A stretch of DNA of 64,000 nucleotides. It comes from Allomyces arbusculus (taxonomy: Eukaryota; Blastocladiomycota; Blastocladiomycetes; Blastocladiales; Blastocladiaceae). The stretch covers positions 124,001 to 188,000 of the forward strand of contig JADHYV010000026.1 in assembly GCA_027604705.1 (NCBI GenBank), read 5' to 3'. Under the pieces are notes generated by a model, which was not told where the DNA came from, searched no databases, and worked only from the letters and a program-made list of their open reading frames with translations. A program made the translations under genes and the position numbers. This document shows positions 1 to 10,699 of the stretch, one piece after another; positions within the stretch are counted from its first letter, which is position 1; every line of letters begins with the position of its first letter.

Positions 1-491
1 GCGCGACACCCTTTTCTAGATCAGGTTCAGTTGTTTGTTCCTTTAAGGTTCGAAGACTCGCGAGGCACGCGAGGACGGGGCCTTCCGAGCGAAAATAACA
101 TCTGCGGCCGACGGGTCGACGAGCGAACACCCGCGCCATCATGGCCAGATCCTCCGCGAAGAAATGACAACGTCGGCTTGGGCTGGATTTTGCTGCTGCG
201 CCTGCAAGGCCACCAACTCGAACCGTCGGCGCGTGCAAACTTGCCGCAGCGCACGAATACCAAAACACCGACACGTCAAGGAAGCCCATTTCATTATTTA
301 CCTCCGCGACTGTCTTGGCAGTGCTTGTCTACCTCATGGCCCACCAATGAATTCCCCTCAACAACGCGTTGACCAGCGCGCGTTGAGCCGTTGCCAAGAA
401 CTCGCAGTCCATTTCAGCTCTCCGCCCGCGCGCCGTCAAGTCCCATCTCCCAACTGATCCGCGGCATTTCGACGAAGTACCAACAGTCATC
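1..491. other. Upstream region of P450, no gene seen
   Basis: Open frames here overlap one another in several phases and show no family resemblance. The stretch probably holds the 5' flank and leader of the P450 gene that starts at 492. The left edge could include the end of a gene lying outside the window, but nothing supports that. Confidence 0.4.
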
Positions 492-2446
492 ATGGGCGGC
501 AATCAGCTGTCGCACGTCCTCGACCCGGTCGTGACCGCCGTGCACGAGCTCCACGCGCACGCCGTCGTCATGCTCGCCGCGCATGCGCCGCTGTGCCAAG
601 ATGCGTTCATCATTATGCCCAAGGGACAGGCGATCGCCGCGTCGCTCACCACGATTGCCCTACTCTGGGTCGCCAACAAGTCGGTCCAATCTGCGCGCGC
701 GGTCCGCAAGCTGCGGGCCCAGGGTGTGCCTGAGCAGAAATTGCACCGCCCGCAGTGGTGGCTGTTCGGTCTGCACAAGTACTTGCTTGGGCACATTCTC
801 GAGACTGAACCGTCCATGGCCACGGCACACCGGTCGGAACAGCAGTTGCCGCTTCTGCACGGCAAGTTTGTGGACGGGTGGGACCGGTCGGATCAGGCAC
901 CACGGATCTACGTTGCGCGCGCGTTTTTCGTACGCTGCTCCTTTGAGCAGCCTGTGATCTGTTTCTGAGATGCAAGGGCGACCAACTGGATGTGATTTAC
1001 ATATTTGGCAGGGCGCTCCATCCCTCGTCGTCGCCGATCCGAAGACACTTCACGCGATAATGTCGGCGCACAGCTACTCGTTCATCAAGCCAGATACCAG
1101 CATCGTGCTGATTGGCATGGTCACGGGCGACCTTGGCATGGTTACGATCAATGTACGTACAAAGCGCGGACCGCGATTTTTTGAGGGGTGGACAGTGCTC
1201 ACGCTCTCTTTGGCGAGTAGGGCGATGTGCACAAGCGACACCGTCGCATCGTGAACCCTCTGTTCAACATGAAGACGCTCATGCCGCTTTTACCCGTCAT
1301 GATCTCGTCGCTCGACGAGTTTTGTGCGTTCCTCGACACGTTCCCGCCTTCGACGCCGCTACCGTTCCACGAACTGAGCGGCCAACTCACACTCAACGTG
1401 ATTGGCCGCACGGGCATGAACTACGAGTTCAATGCGCTGGCACTCGACGGCACGCCCATCACGCGTGCCTACCACGACATGCTCGACAGCGTCCAGTTCA
1501 CGCCGTGGTTCCTGCTGTGTTTGATGTACCCCAAGACGCTTGGCCGTGTCCCAACCGCGGGACGGCGCCGCTTCCTGAAGGGCCACCGCGTCATGACGGC
1601 CGCGATCAAAGACATGCTCATGCGCGCGCGTGCCGAACCCAACGGCACGTCCCTGATCCACGAGTTGATTCGGCAGAATGCGGGTAATGCGCTCAGCGAA
1701 GAGGAACTCGTGTGCGAGATTCAGACGTTTTTGGGCGCTGGGCACGAGACCACGTCGTCGACGCTGGCCATGGCCATGCTCATGCTTGCGCAGTTCCCGG
1801 ACGTGCAGGACGAGCTGGTCGAGGAAGTCGTGGGGGTCGACCTCGACGACTACGACACGCTCAGCAAGCTCCCGCGGCTTAACAGCATCATCAACGAGAC
1901 GTTGCGGCTGTTCCCGCCGGCTAACCTCACGTTCCGCGAGGCCGGGGCCGATATCACGGTGCCGACGACGATGTTGGGGCCGCTCGCGCTGCAGAAGGGG
2001 TTGGAGATTGAAATCCCAATTGTACGTTGTTGCGCCAATATTTCGGCCCTCCACGAGTCTCACCCTGACGCAAGTTTTGCTCTCCACCTTTTCTGTAGCG
2101 CGCCATCCACATGGACACGACCATCTGGGGCCCCGACGCGACGAAATGGAACCCGCGGAGGTGGAATACAATTGACCTCGTTCCAAGTGGCAGTGGCGAC
2201 CTGGCGGCCAACCGCATTGTCAACGGGCGGCGGCAGATCGGACCGTACGATTACCTGCCGTTCCTGGCCGGTCCGCGCGGGTGCATTGGGCGGCAGTTTG
2301 CTGTCATGGAGTTGCGCCTGTTCATCGCCGGTTTGGTGCGCCGGTACAAGCTGGCGACTGACTTGCTCGTGGGCAGCGAGGAACTTCATGTGGCGATTAC
2401 GATGCGGCCGACGAATGCGTGGGTGCGGGTGGAGCGGCGGGTGTAG
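492..2446 (+). CDS. Cytochrome P450 monooxygenase
   Basis: Heme-thiolate monooxygenase, probably anchored in the ER membrane; substrate unknown. Four exons (492-929, 1012-1152, 1221-2021, 2099-2446) join in phase 0 through GT-AG introns of 82, 68 and 77 bp and give about 575 residues, a little longer than a typical 500-residue P450. A hydrophobic stretch at residues ~40-57 fits the N-terminal anchor. Diagnostic motifs are all present: the I-helix oxygen-binding motif AGHETTSS, the K-helix ExxR (ETLR), and the heme-binding loop FLAGPRGCIGRQF with the cysteine ligand. Exon 2 and 3 text (APSLVVADPKTL, GDVHKRHRRIVNPLF) resembles the CYP4-like/fungal CYP superfamily. The start at 492 is the first in-frame ATG before the membrane segment. 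The CYP family number cannot be assigned by eye. Confidence 0.93.
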
Positions 2447-3860
2447 GAGTTACGACGAGGGAGTGGGTCGCGCCATGTGCGATGTAGAGTGTCGCTTGTT
2501 TGTTGATATCAAAACAAAACAGGTATTTGTTTTGATCACCCTTGCAGCATCCCTTTCTCTCTCTCTCTCTCTCGCCATCGCTCGCTTCCCTCACCTCCCT
2601 GTGATTTCCTCCCTTTCGTGAACAATCACCGCCATCATGCAACGTCTTCGACAAACCGTCAAGCTCGCCCTGGCTCGCTTCGTGCGCGGCGGCACCATTG
2701 TCGCGCAAAATGGGCAGACCGGCCGAACATCATCCGAGAAACATATCTATCTTCCACCCAATGGGATCAAATCCGCACGTCGAGCCCCGTCGACTAACAC
2801 GGGCAGAGACAATAAGTTGGTGCTTGGCTCAGATTTGCATCATCTTGGGATCTTTCTCGCATTGTGATGTTTGGGACGAAACCGCGAGATCCCGCATCAT
2901 GTGTCAGCCTACCACCATGAATTCCTCAACGACGCCACGGCCGAGAAGCTGGCGGCTGAGGGCTGGTGTGGGGTTTGAGATAAATTATTTGTCTGGTCGA
3001 CGGGCGGCGCTGTGGCTGTGTTGGAATGGGTGGGAGGGCAGGAAGCGTTGGCGAACGGAACGGCAGTGGAGAAATCTGAGATAAGTTGCATTTACAACGC
3101 GATCCAATTGAGATGACAGATTGAGTGCGGGGAAGATGACGTCCATCAATGAGCATGGTTGCCGGCTGCTCAAAGGGCTTGTGATTTGTAAAGGTCAGAT
3201 GTTTGTTAGCTATGCCGCAAATTGAAGAGTTGTTCTCCCTGTACTGCTCCTCCTCGCTCTCTTCTTCATTCGTTCTTCATGCTTCCCACCGCGATTGAAA
3301 CACAATCACCTTGGCCGTGCACCCGTTTCGCCTTGCCATCAAGCAAACAGTTGAGGAGGTTGAACATCTATCTCGAACGGAACACCATGTGCTTCCACGC
3401 TATTAGTATTGGCACCATCGTCTTTGGAGCAGTGTTGCCGCCGCGTTGTCCAAAGCCTGCAACTTTCCTTCCAGCGGTCAAACCGGACAAGGGCCGCGCA
3501 AAAGACTGTTTTCATCGTGTTCAAATTATTGCTGCACAATTTCTCCACCCAAAATTGGATTCGCTTTGCGAAAGATATGGAAGCAGATAAGAACGAGTCC
3601 CATATTGGTGGGAGAACTTGATCGCATCAACAACCGACAGAAAGTGCACGAAATGAACGTGACCATAATTTTTGTGGATTCTTACATGGCGCGCCAACAT
3701 CTGTTAACACTTTCCATTCCACCCCGCCTGCAACGTCCGCCAACTCTCTCTTCTATCACTCTGGCTGTGAGCGCAAACATGCTGGCCGCTTTCCGCCACC
3801 TCATCAGCGCGAAGCCGTTCTGGTGCGCTTCGGCCCAACGCTTGAGCAGCACTCATCCTA
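2447..3860. other. Non-coding stretch, less GC-rich
   Basis: After the P450 stop there is a short pyrimidine microsatellite, (TC)n at about 2553-2573. Base composition then drops below that of the flanking genes. Open frames of 60-185 codons exist but carry no recognisable domain or codon signature. I see no supported gene. Confidence 0.4.
2553..2573 (+). repeat. (TC)n microsatellite
   Basis: A short dinucleotide run of about nine to ten TC units lies about 110 bp after the P450 stop codon, presumably in its 3' untranslated or intergenic DNA. Confidence 0.8.
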
Positions 3861-3864
3861 AAAT

Positions 3865-4098
3865 GACCACAAGGACCACTCCAAGTGCCCCTTCACCAAC
3901 CTCAATTTTGGTTGCCCTGGCTACAGCGGTGGGCTTTTCCCTAACAACCGCGCCTTTGATTTGGAGGCGTTATATAATGCCCTGGAACCAGTTGAGATGC
4001 TAAAGGCCAATACTTTTGGAGCTTGTGTGTGTCAGTGTTGGTCTGATGTGTGTTGGGCAAAAAGTGATGCCCGTGTCGATCGCCACGTCACTCGGTGA
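3865..4098 (+). pseudogene. Possible decayed coding fragment, Cys-rich
   Basis: One frame reads 77 residues with protein-like composition, including CPFTNLNFGCPGYSGG and ANTFGACVCQCWSDVCW, and has six cysteines. It has no start codon of its own and is preceded by a stop. Just downstream (about 4096-4260) another frame reads protein-like text (for example PRIIDPDRFVRLLFSKLNDR) broken by stops. I do not recognise the family. It could be the remnant of a lost gene or exons of a gene whose introns I cannot place. Confidence 0.25.
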
Positions 4099-4779
4099 TC
4101 AACCTCTACATCCTGTTGGAGGACCGTATTTAGGTGCCCTTGGCCCAGCCACGTATAATTGACCCTGACCGTTTCGTCAGACTCCTTTTCTCGAAACTTA
4201 ACGACCGGAATCACCACTAGTTACGCAAGATCAACGAACGGCACTGGCGCTCGTGAGTAAGCGGCTGGACCTGATGCAGGACGGGATCCACGTGCTTCGT
4301 GGCCGTAATGTAGCGTGGGCTCCTAGCAGCGCCAGCAGATCGGATACGGGCCGAGGGTGCGCCGCGAGCGCCCTGGACCACCGGGTGGGGCAAGGTGGAG
4401 AGTGCTGGTCGAAGACCTCGCGCTCGAGGAACAATGAATGAGGGATTGTGAAAGCAGATGAGATTATGTATTTCACTGAACGTCGCACTGAGATGCGGTG
4501 CCGTTGCTTTCCTGCTTCGCTGGCAGGCGATTCGGTGAACTTGCTTTGTATGAAACAAATCGCGCAGGAGCGGTCGTCGTTCGTGTTGCCCTCAAACCAC
4601 ACCAGCACGCGCCGCAACCACCATCAGGGCAAGAAATCGCGCGGACCAACACGCTGACAGGGGCTGGCAGCCGGCCACCCGATCCACACACACCTCGACA
4701 TAAAGGCACCGCTAACCCGCCATGGTCTTCTTATTACAAGCCTCCTGCAAGCAGTTTCGGTGGCCGACCGCGTGCATCG

Positions 4780-7228
4780 ATGACCGACCATAACAACAGC
4801 AACACAGCCATGGCGTCGCCACGACTTGCGGCAACCGCTTCCAACGGCGCAGTACAGTTGTCAAGCATGAACGCACCGGGGCCAGTTTCCAACCATGATC
4901 AACAACAACAACAACAATCTGCGCCGCGATCCGGTGCCTGCGAGCCGCATGTTGCACCAGTACCGACACGACAGCAACTGTCGGATCTGCCCGTCGACGT
5001 GCTCGAGCTGGTGTTGGCGCAATCGGGCATTGCACCGCGCGATCTGGCCGCGTGCGCCAGCGTTTCGCGAGCATGGCATACTGCCTCGTTGAGCGGTCGG
5101 GTGTGGAAAGCTCTCCTGGGCGACCGGTATGCGCTGCTTTGCTTGATTTTACGAGGGGGTTGAAGAGTGGCCGAGGAGAGTTCGGCGGTTTCAGCACGGA
5201 CAGGCCGAAGCTGACATGACCGATTTGTTGACCAGGTACCGCTCGGGTCCCCGCCCATTGGACTTGGCCCACGTCGTGCGCGGCAGTGACGGGTCACCCT
5301 ACACGACATGGCGCGCGTACGCGCTCGACCGGTTCCAGCTCGACCAGGCTATGCTCACGCTCGCGCAGGCCATGCGGTTCTCTAAAGGCGGGGTCCGAAT
5401 GGTGGCCGCAATCCACGACCAGCTCGACCGACTCGTTCACCAGCAAGCGCTCGGCCCACGATTTGCGCCCGGTGCGGACCTGGCGGGCACGCCCGTCGGC
5501 TACCACGTGGTTGACGTGTTGCAATTTGTGAGCACGTCGCGGCACACGTTTCTATCCGAACGCCGTGCCGCGTGGCTCCTTCTCCGACGAATTCGGTGGA
5601 TGTGGGTGCTCGACCGAATCGAGCGCGCCGACGACGAGCCGATTGAGAACACGTGGGCTTTGATTTCGGCTGCACGGTATATTCATGCCGATCCCGTCAC
5701 TCAAGTCGTCAATCCTGTTCTCGCGCAGCTCGACGAGCTCGCTGCGGGTTGCCCGCCGGTACCCGCGGAGAGCACGCCACGCGACCGGCTCCTGCACCTG
5801 GCGCAGTACCTGTACGGCCCCACCGACCGCGGCGGACTCGGGTTCCGCGGCGCACTCGAAACGTACCACAAGTTGACGAACTCGTACCTCGACACGGTCC
5901 TGGCCACGCGCGCCGGGCTGCCGATCTCGCTCTGCATGCTCATGCAGGCCGTGGGCCGCCGTCTGAATCCACCCGTCGCGGTGGATCTGGTCGGATTCCC
6001 GCAGCACTTTCTCGCCCGATTCCACGACCCGGACACCGACTCGGACCTTTATCTCGACCCGTTCTCGTACGACGCGGCCAACCCGCGCGCGTGGATCAAG
6101 ACGACCGCTGACTGCCGCGCGATGCTCGAAGTCAACCACGTGCCGTTCTTGCCGCAGTACTTGGCCGTCACGTCCAACTCGCGCGTACTCGCACGTACCG
6201 CGCGCAACTTGTACTGGGCGCTCACGCGCGCTGCACGGGTCGGGCAGCCACTCAGTGGCGACGCCGAGCACCAGCTGTATGCGATTGCGACGCTCGCGTT
6301 GCGGCTCGAGCCCGACCAAGTGAACTGGCAACTACGCCGGATTCGGCAACACTTGATGGACGACGAGCGGCTCGTCCTCGATACCCGCGACGCTGAAGTG
6401 GAAGTCGACCGGCTATGCGCGCTGCGCAACGTGCCTGTCTCGGCTGACCTCGACCTGATGTCATTTGTCGACTGGGTGCGCGCACTCGCAACGACAGACC
6501 CGGGGGCACCGCCCAGCTGGCCGCTGACGGACGTGCAGGGCGCCGCGCCTGAGTCGCACCCGGAATCCGGTCCGCTGTTTCAGATCGGTCAAGTCGTGCG
6601 CGCGTGGGACGGCGAGTTGGCAATCATTATGACACGAAATTACGCCTCACGTCGGCCCGCGCCCAACCGGCCCGTGGGGATGGAAGACGATGAGGACCGC
6701 GACGCGCATTTGCCCCACTATATGGTGCGGTACGTTGGGCGGGAGCGGAGTAACGGGACAGCGTACGTGTCGCATAGCGCGCTGACAGCCGTGGAGGACG
6801 ACGATGACCAGCTGCGCTCATTCGAGTCCGCATTTACCGTGGACCCGCCGCGTGGCGGTCGCGCGTGGTTGGCGGTTCGCGGTCTGCGGAAACCGGTGCG
6901 CGACAACCCAGTCGCTCGTGACGAAGTGCCACGCTCTCGCCCGTGGCAACCCGGAGTGTCTATGGCGCATCCCGGCCCCGTTTCTGTGCATCCTCCGGAA
7001 AGGATGCAGGCGCTCGGATGGGAACTGGGGCAGTGGTATGACCAACTGCACTGCGACGACGCGGTCGCGGGTGCGGGTGTAGCGCCACCTGGTTTGTACT
7101 TTGGCCCGGTGGAGAGTAATCGGGAAGATGAAAGTGACGCCGAGGAGACGACGACAGAAGAAGAGTCGGACGACATGTCGATTGTTGACGATAGCGACGA
7201 TATGGGCGGGCACATGGACGAGGAGTAG
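4780..7228 (+). CDS. FBXO21-like F-box protein with SirB1 and YccV domains
   Basis: Likely substrate-recognition subunit of an SCF (Skp1-cullin-F-box) ubiquitin ligase, in cytosol or nucleus. The N-terminus is Gln/Asn-rich. An F-box follows at residues ~70-115 (LSDLPVDVLELVLAQSG, then CASVSRAWHTASLSGRVW). Next comes a transglutaminase-like SirB1 region (NSYLDTVLATRAGLPISLC, then DLVGFPQHFLARF), and near residues ~575-650 a hemimethylated-DNA-binding/YccV-like module (FQIGQVVRAWDGELAIIM, HYMVRYVG). The tail is acidic. This exact module order is that of animal FBXO21. Two exons are proposed: 4780-5126, then from about 5176 to 7228, joined across a ~49 bp intron whose donor GTATGC is clear but whose acceptor is chosen only to keep phase. 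Total about 799 residues. The start at 4780 is preferred over the in-frame ATG at 4498 because the extra segment looks like leader sequence. Confidence 0.85.
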
Positions 7229-7678
7229 TGCCATGGCGTGGGCGTGGCCAGCGTCGCGCATGTCGTTGCGCGCCAGGGCGGTGTGGGCACGGCCAATTTT
7301 GCAATGTAAACTTTTCACCATCTCCGCATACGGTCGTGATAAGCAGCAACAACTTTTGACCCGACCTGCGAGAACGTGGTCGGCAAGGAGTGATCTGACA
7401 GCGACGTGATGTGGCAGCAGCGTGCCGTCGTGCGAGACGGTTCGCCACGTCTCGCGCTTTGGCGCCACTGCCACGCTGGCATGCACGTGCCGCGCCCCGC
7501 TGTGGCGATCAGTCGCTCGTGGATCAGTCGCTCGTGGCGACCGCTGGTGACCTCGACGAGCTACTCTCGTGCCGCCGACCCGCTCTTGTCCTCTCTCCCC
7601 ACCGACCCCGACAAGCCCGGCCGCATCGCGCCTGTTCTCTGTGTTCCGACCCGCTTCACCCTGTTATCACCCGCCGCC
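7229..7678. other. Intergenic region
   Basis: Between the FBXO21-like stop and the ATG of the small ER protein gene. It presumably holds the 3' end of the former and the promoter/leader of the latter. No supported coding sequence. Confidence 0.4.
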
Positions 7679-8060
7679 ATGGTAAGCTCGAGCAACAGCA
7701 GCCTGCCCGGTCGGCAAGCGCGCCGACACGAACCTCGATCTGACAACGACCGTTTTCGCGCCGCCTAGACCACGTCCCGTACTATCCGCAAGCGCAACGA
7801 GAAGTTTGCCGCCGCATCGAGCGGAATCCCGCCGGTCGCGCCCGTCACAGTACGTCTCCGCGGGAATTCGGCCCAGTCTCATCATTCAATCTCGCTCACA
7901 CGCGTTTCTTCATTTGTAGCGCCCACGAGGCCTCGCCGCGTCCGCTGCCAAATCCCGGTCGCTGACGGGCAAGAAGTGGGCGATCAGTGGACACGCACTT
8001 TTCTTCATGATCCTGCTCGTCGGACCCGCCGTGCTGGCCATTGCTCGTCTGTTCCTGTAA
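7679..8060 (+). CDS. RAMP4/SERP1/Ysy6-type small ER tail-anchored protein
   Basis: Stress-associated ER protein that binds the Sec61 translocon and protects nascent membrane proteins. Three exons: only the ATG (7679-7681), then 7769-7849 and 7920-8060. They are separated by introns of 87 and 70 bp with GTAAGC and GTACGT donors and TAG acceptors, all in phase 0. The product is 74 residues, a normal length for the family. The N-terminal half is basic (TTSRTIRKRNEKFAA, then AKSRSLTGKKW). It is followed by one hydrophobic segment near the C-terminus (HALFFMILLVGPAVLAIARL), the family's tail anchor. The gene is too split for simple ORF finding. An initiator codon alone in its exon is unusual but fits the splice signals well. 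Confidence 0.85.
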
Positions 8061-8380
8061 ATACCCCCCCCCCCTCCTCCTCGCGCACGGTCATTATTAT
8101 TCGTGCATCGTCGCAGTACCAAGCGGGTGGAGTGTTGCCGCTCGGTCGTCCTCGTCGAAGGGCCCCCATCTTGTATATTTTCGCGGCGATTTCATCCATT
8201 TTCTTTGCGTCTCGTCTGCTCCCTGCTTTCTTCCTTCCGGAGTAACCGTCGTCAGCCAGGCGAAAATTTCTTGCGAGCCCTTCCCGCTCTGCCGTGGCAA
8301 GTACAATTCGAGACTCATTTGCAGGCCAAAGTGATGTTTGCCTGTGTTGCCCTTTGGCTCACGCAAAACGTATCAACTTG
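8061..8380. other. Intergenic region with C11 run
   Basis: Spacer between the ER protein gene and the LRR gene. A homopolymer of eleven C lies at about 8064-8074, right after the stop codon. No supported coding sequence. Confidence 0.4.
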
Positions 8381-10498
8381 ATGATGCCAAATTCCGACGC
8401 AACTCCCCGCAATGAATCCGTCGCGTCTGGTTCAAGTTTCTACACCGTGTGGGAGGACCTCTTCGAGTTGTCGAGCGGATTACGATGGCGAGACCTAGGA
8501 ATGCGGCCACACGGCGGCCGGCCACGATGGGCCAGTGGCAAGTGCTATTTCCGCTCGCTCAAGGACCATCAGCGACCACGCGCAGCGTTATCTGACCCGC
8601 CTGCAACTCCGCCCTAGATGACGCAACGAGCATCGACTTGCATGCCGAATTCGTGCACGACCCAGCCAGTGACCCACTGCACGAATTGCGCGCCAAGGGG
8701 GCCACGAAAGTGTCCAGGCAAACCGTGTACCAGACGGTGACGAAACTCGCGCCTGTCCGACGCGGTATTTCGCACATGGACGACGACGATCCGACCCGCC
8801 AAGTTCTCGTGCATATGACGCGGCTCGTGGAGCTCGACTTGTCGGGCAATTTGCTCAGGAGAGTGGCGGGGACCGCGTTCCCGACGTGCTTGACGACGCT
8901 CGTGTTGGCGGCAAACCAGTTGCGTTGCTCCGGATTCGCACGCATATCTCTATCCTGCTCTGACATTTTTTTCATTCCATTTACGTAGACTCGCAGAATT
9001 CCCGCCCGTCGCCAACCTCCTGCACCTCGTGCATCTCAACCTCGCGTACAACCGCATCAGCGACCTCGACGCCACGACCTTGACCAACCGCACGTCATCA
9101 TCGCTCAAGAGCCTCGACCTTTCGTTCAACCGGCTTTCGCGGCTCGAACCGACCGTCGCAGCCCTGGCCGCCGCACCTAACGTGCGCATCGTATCGCTCA
9201 TGGGCAACCCGATCGCTTTGGCGACGCAGTACGCCGAAACGATCGTCGCACGCGTGCCGCACCTCGTCTTCTTTGACGACGTGCATGTGGATGCGGGAGT
9301 GCGGGACGGGACGCCGCCAACGTTTGTCGATACTGGTACGCACTCGTTACGCCGGAGTGCTGGAAACAAGAACCTCACCAGTTTGCTCGCGTCCCATAGC
9401 GCGCGCTTGGCTCTTCATCGGCTCGCTCTGGGGCCTCCCTGTGACCCCGCCTCCCTTACCGACTGCCATCCACACGCTTGCCCTGACCCCCGCCACCACT
9501 GCCATGGACGCCGCCGCACTCACACTCACTCCCTCCACTCCCATCCCGCCACCGCTATCGGAATACATGTATGCGATCGAAATCTGGGACGTGGCGACTG
9601 ACCCGGCGCCCGCCACGTTCACGAGTTCCGCTGTCCCGCCCATCACGAGCAAGTCGACGCCCAAGGAAAAGGCCGCAGCGGCAGCGGCAGCTGCTGCGGC
9701 CGAAGCCGCAGGAAACGGGGAACGCGTGGTCAAGTGGAACGTGCTGGTGGAGAAGACGTGTGCGGTGGATGCCAAGTTGCGGGATACCTTGGCGGGTGCG
9801 CTAGGGGGTTTCGCGATGTTTTCGAGGCGATTGCATTTTGACCTGACTTGATCGGCGTAGATCCGCTGACGATGCGGCTTGTGCGGTACTGGGTAACTTG
9901 GGACCCGATCGCACGCGACCCGCCGAGCCCAAACACCGCGAAACGCGCGGCCCTGGCCAAGAAGAAGGGTGGAGCCGCTGCAGCCGCGGCGGCGGCCGAC
10001 GCGAGCCATGATTTCCGAAAAGTCTTGCATGACCGCACGGTTTTGGGCGAGATTCCCATCGACGTGTCGGAACTGCTCGACCGCAACGTACTTTCCGAAC
10101 TCGCCTCGTCTGCAGTTCATTATCCGAATACCTCACCTCGTGGTTGCTAGTCGCTCGTGCTCGTCATCACCCCGGCCGTCGGGTATGGTTCGCCGCACGC
10201 AACACTCACGGCGGAACTCGCTATCGGGCTCAACGGGCCGCCCAAGGATCTGGTCTTGCCGCCGACCGACTCGCCGGCACCAGGAACGGACGGAACGCCC
10301 CCGCCGGTCGCGACGGCGGCATCCAACGCGGCTGCACCGCGTGTGAACGCTGCGGCGCTCGTGGCCGAATTTGCCAAGGAGCGTGAGACGGTCGCGGCCA
10401 TTGCGACGGCCAATACGGTCGCGATGCAGGCTGCGCGCGACGCGGCTCTCGGTGCGAGCCATGGGAACGGCAAGAAGATGGGGAAGCCGGCGGCATGA
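8381..10498 (+). CDS. Leucine-rich-repeat protein, possibly axonemal (LRRC43-like)
   Basis: Six exons are proposed: 8381-8534, 8618-8918, 8989-9335, 9400-9807, 9861-10087, 10151-10498 (introns 53-83 bp, all phases consistent), giving about 594 residues. Residues ~130-260 hold SDS22-type repeats (MTRLVELDLSGNLLRRV, LTTLVLAANQ, LVHLNLAYNRISDLD, SLKSLDLSFNRLSRLE), with a cap (NVRIVSLMGNPIALATQY). The C-terminal half alternates folded-looking strands (YMYAIEIWDV, RLVRYWVTWDP, SLVLVITPAVGYGSP) with alanine runs encoded by GCG/GCA repeats and a lysine/glycine-rich end. Flagellar LRR proteins such as LRRC43 have a similar design, but I cannot assign an orthologue. The later exons are well supported. 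The first exon, start codon and the 8535 donor are the weakest parts. Confidence 0.7.
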
Positions 10499-10699
10499 GG
10501 AGGGACTTCTCGGGGACCGATCAGTGAGGAAGGACGTGTTGTGAGGAGGAACGCTAATGTATTTCGGAAACTGATATGAACCGGCCGCGCATGGCGACCG
10601 AAAAAAGCGAGACAAGCGGCAAGCGCAAAACCGGACTTGATGGGGCAGAGTACAGCGAGAACAACAAACCAAACCAACCAAAACCAAATCCTACAACTC

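Noticed and set aside
36-60. A GGTTCGAA sequence resembling a tRNA B-box
   Set aside because: No A-box, acceptor stem or cloverleaf could be paired around it.
4217-4617. Minus-strand frames of 113 and 128 codons in the low-GC island
   Set aside because: They overlap each other in different phases and show no protein-like periodicity or family similarity.
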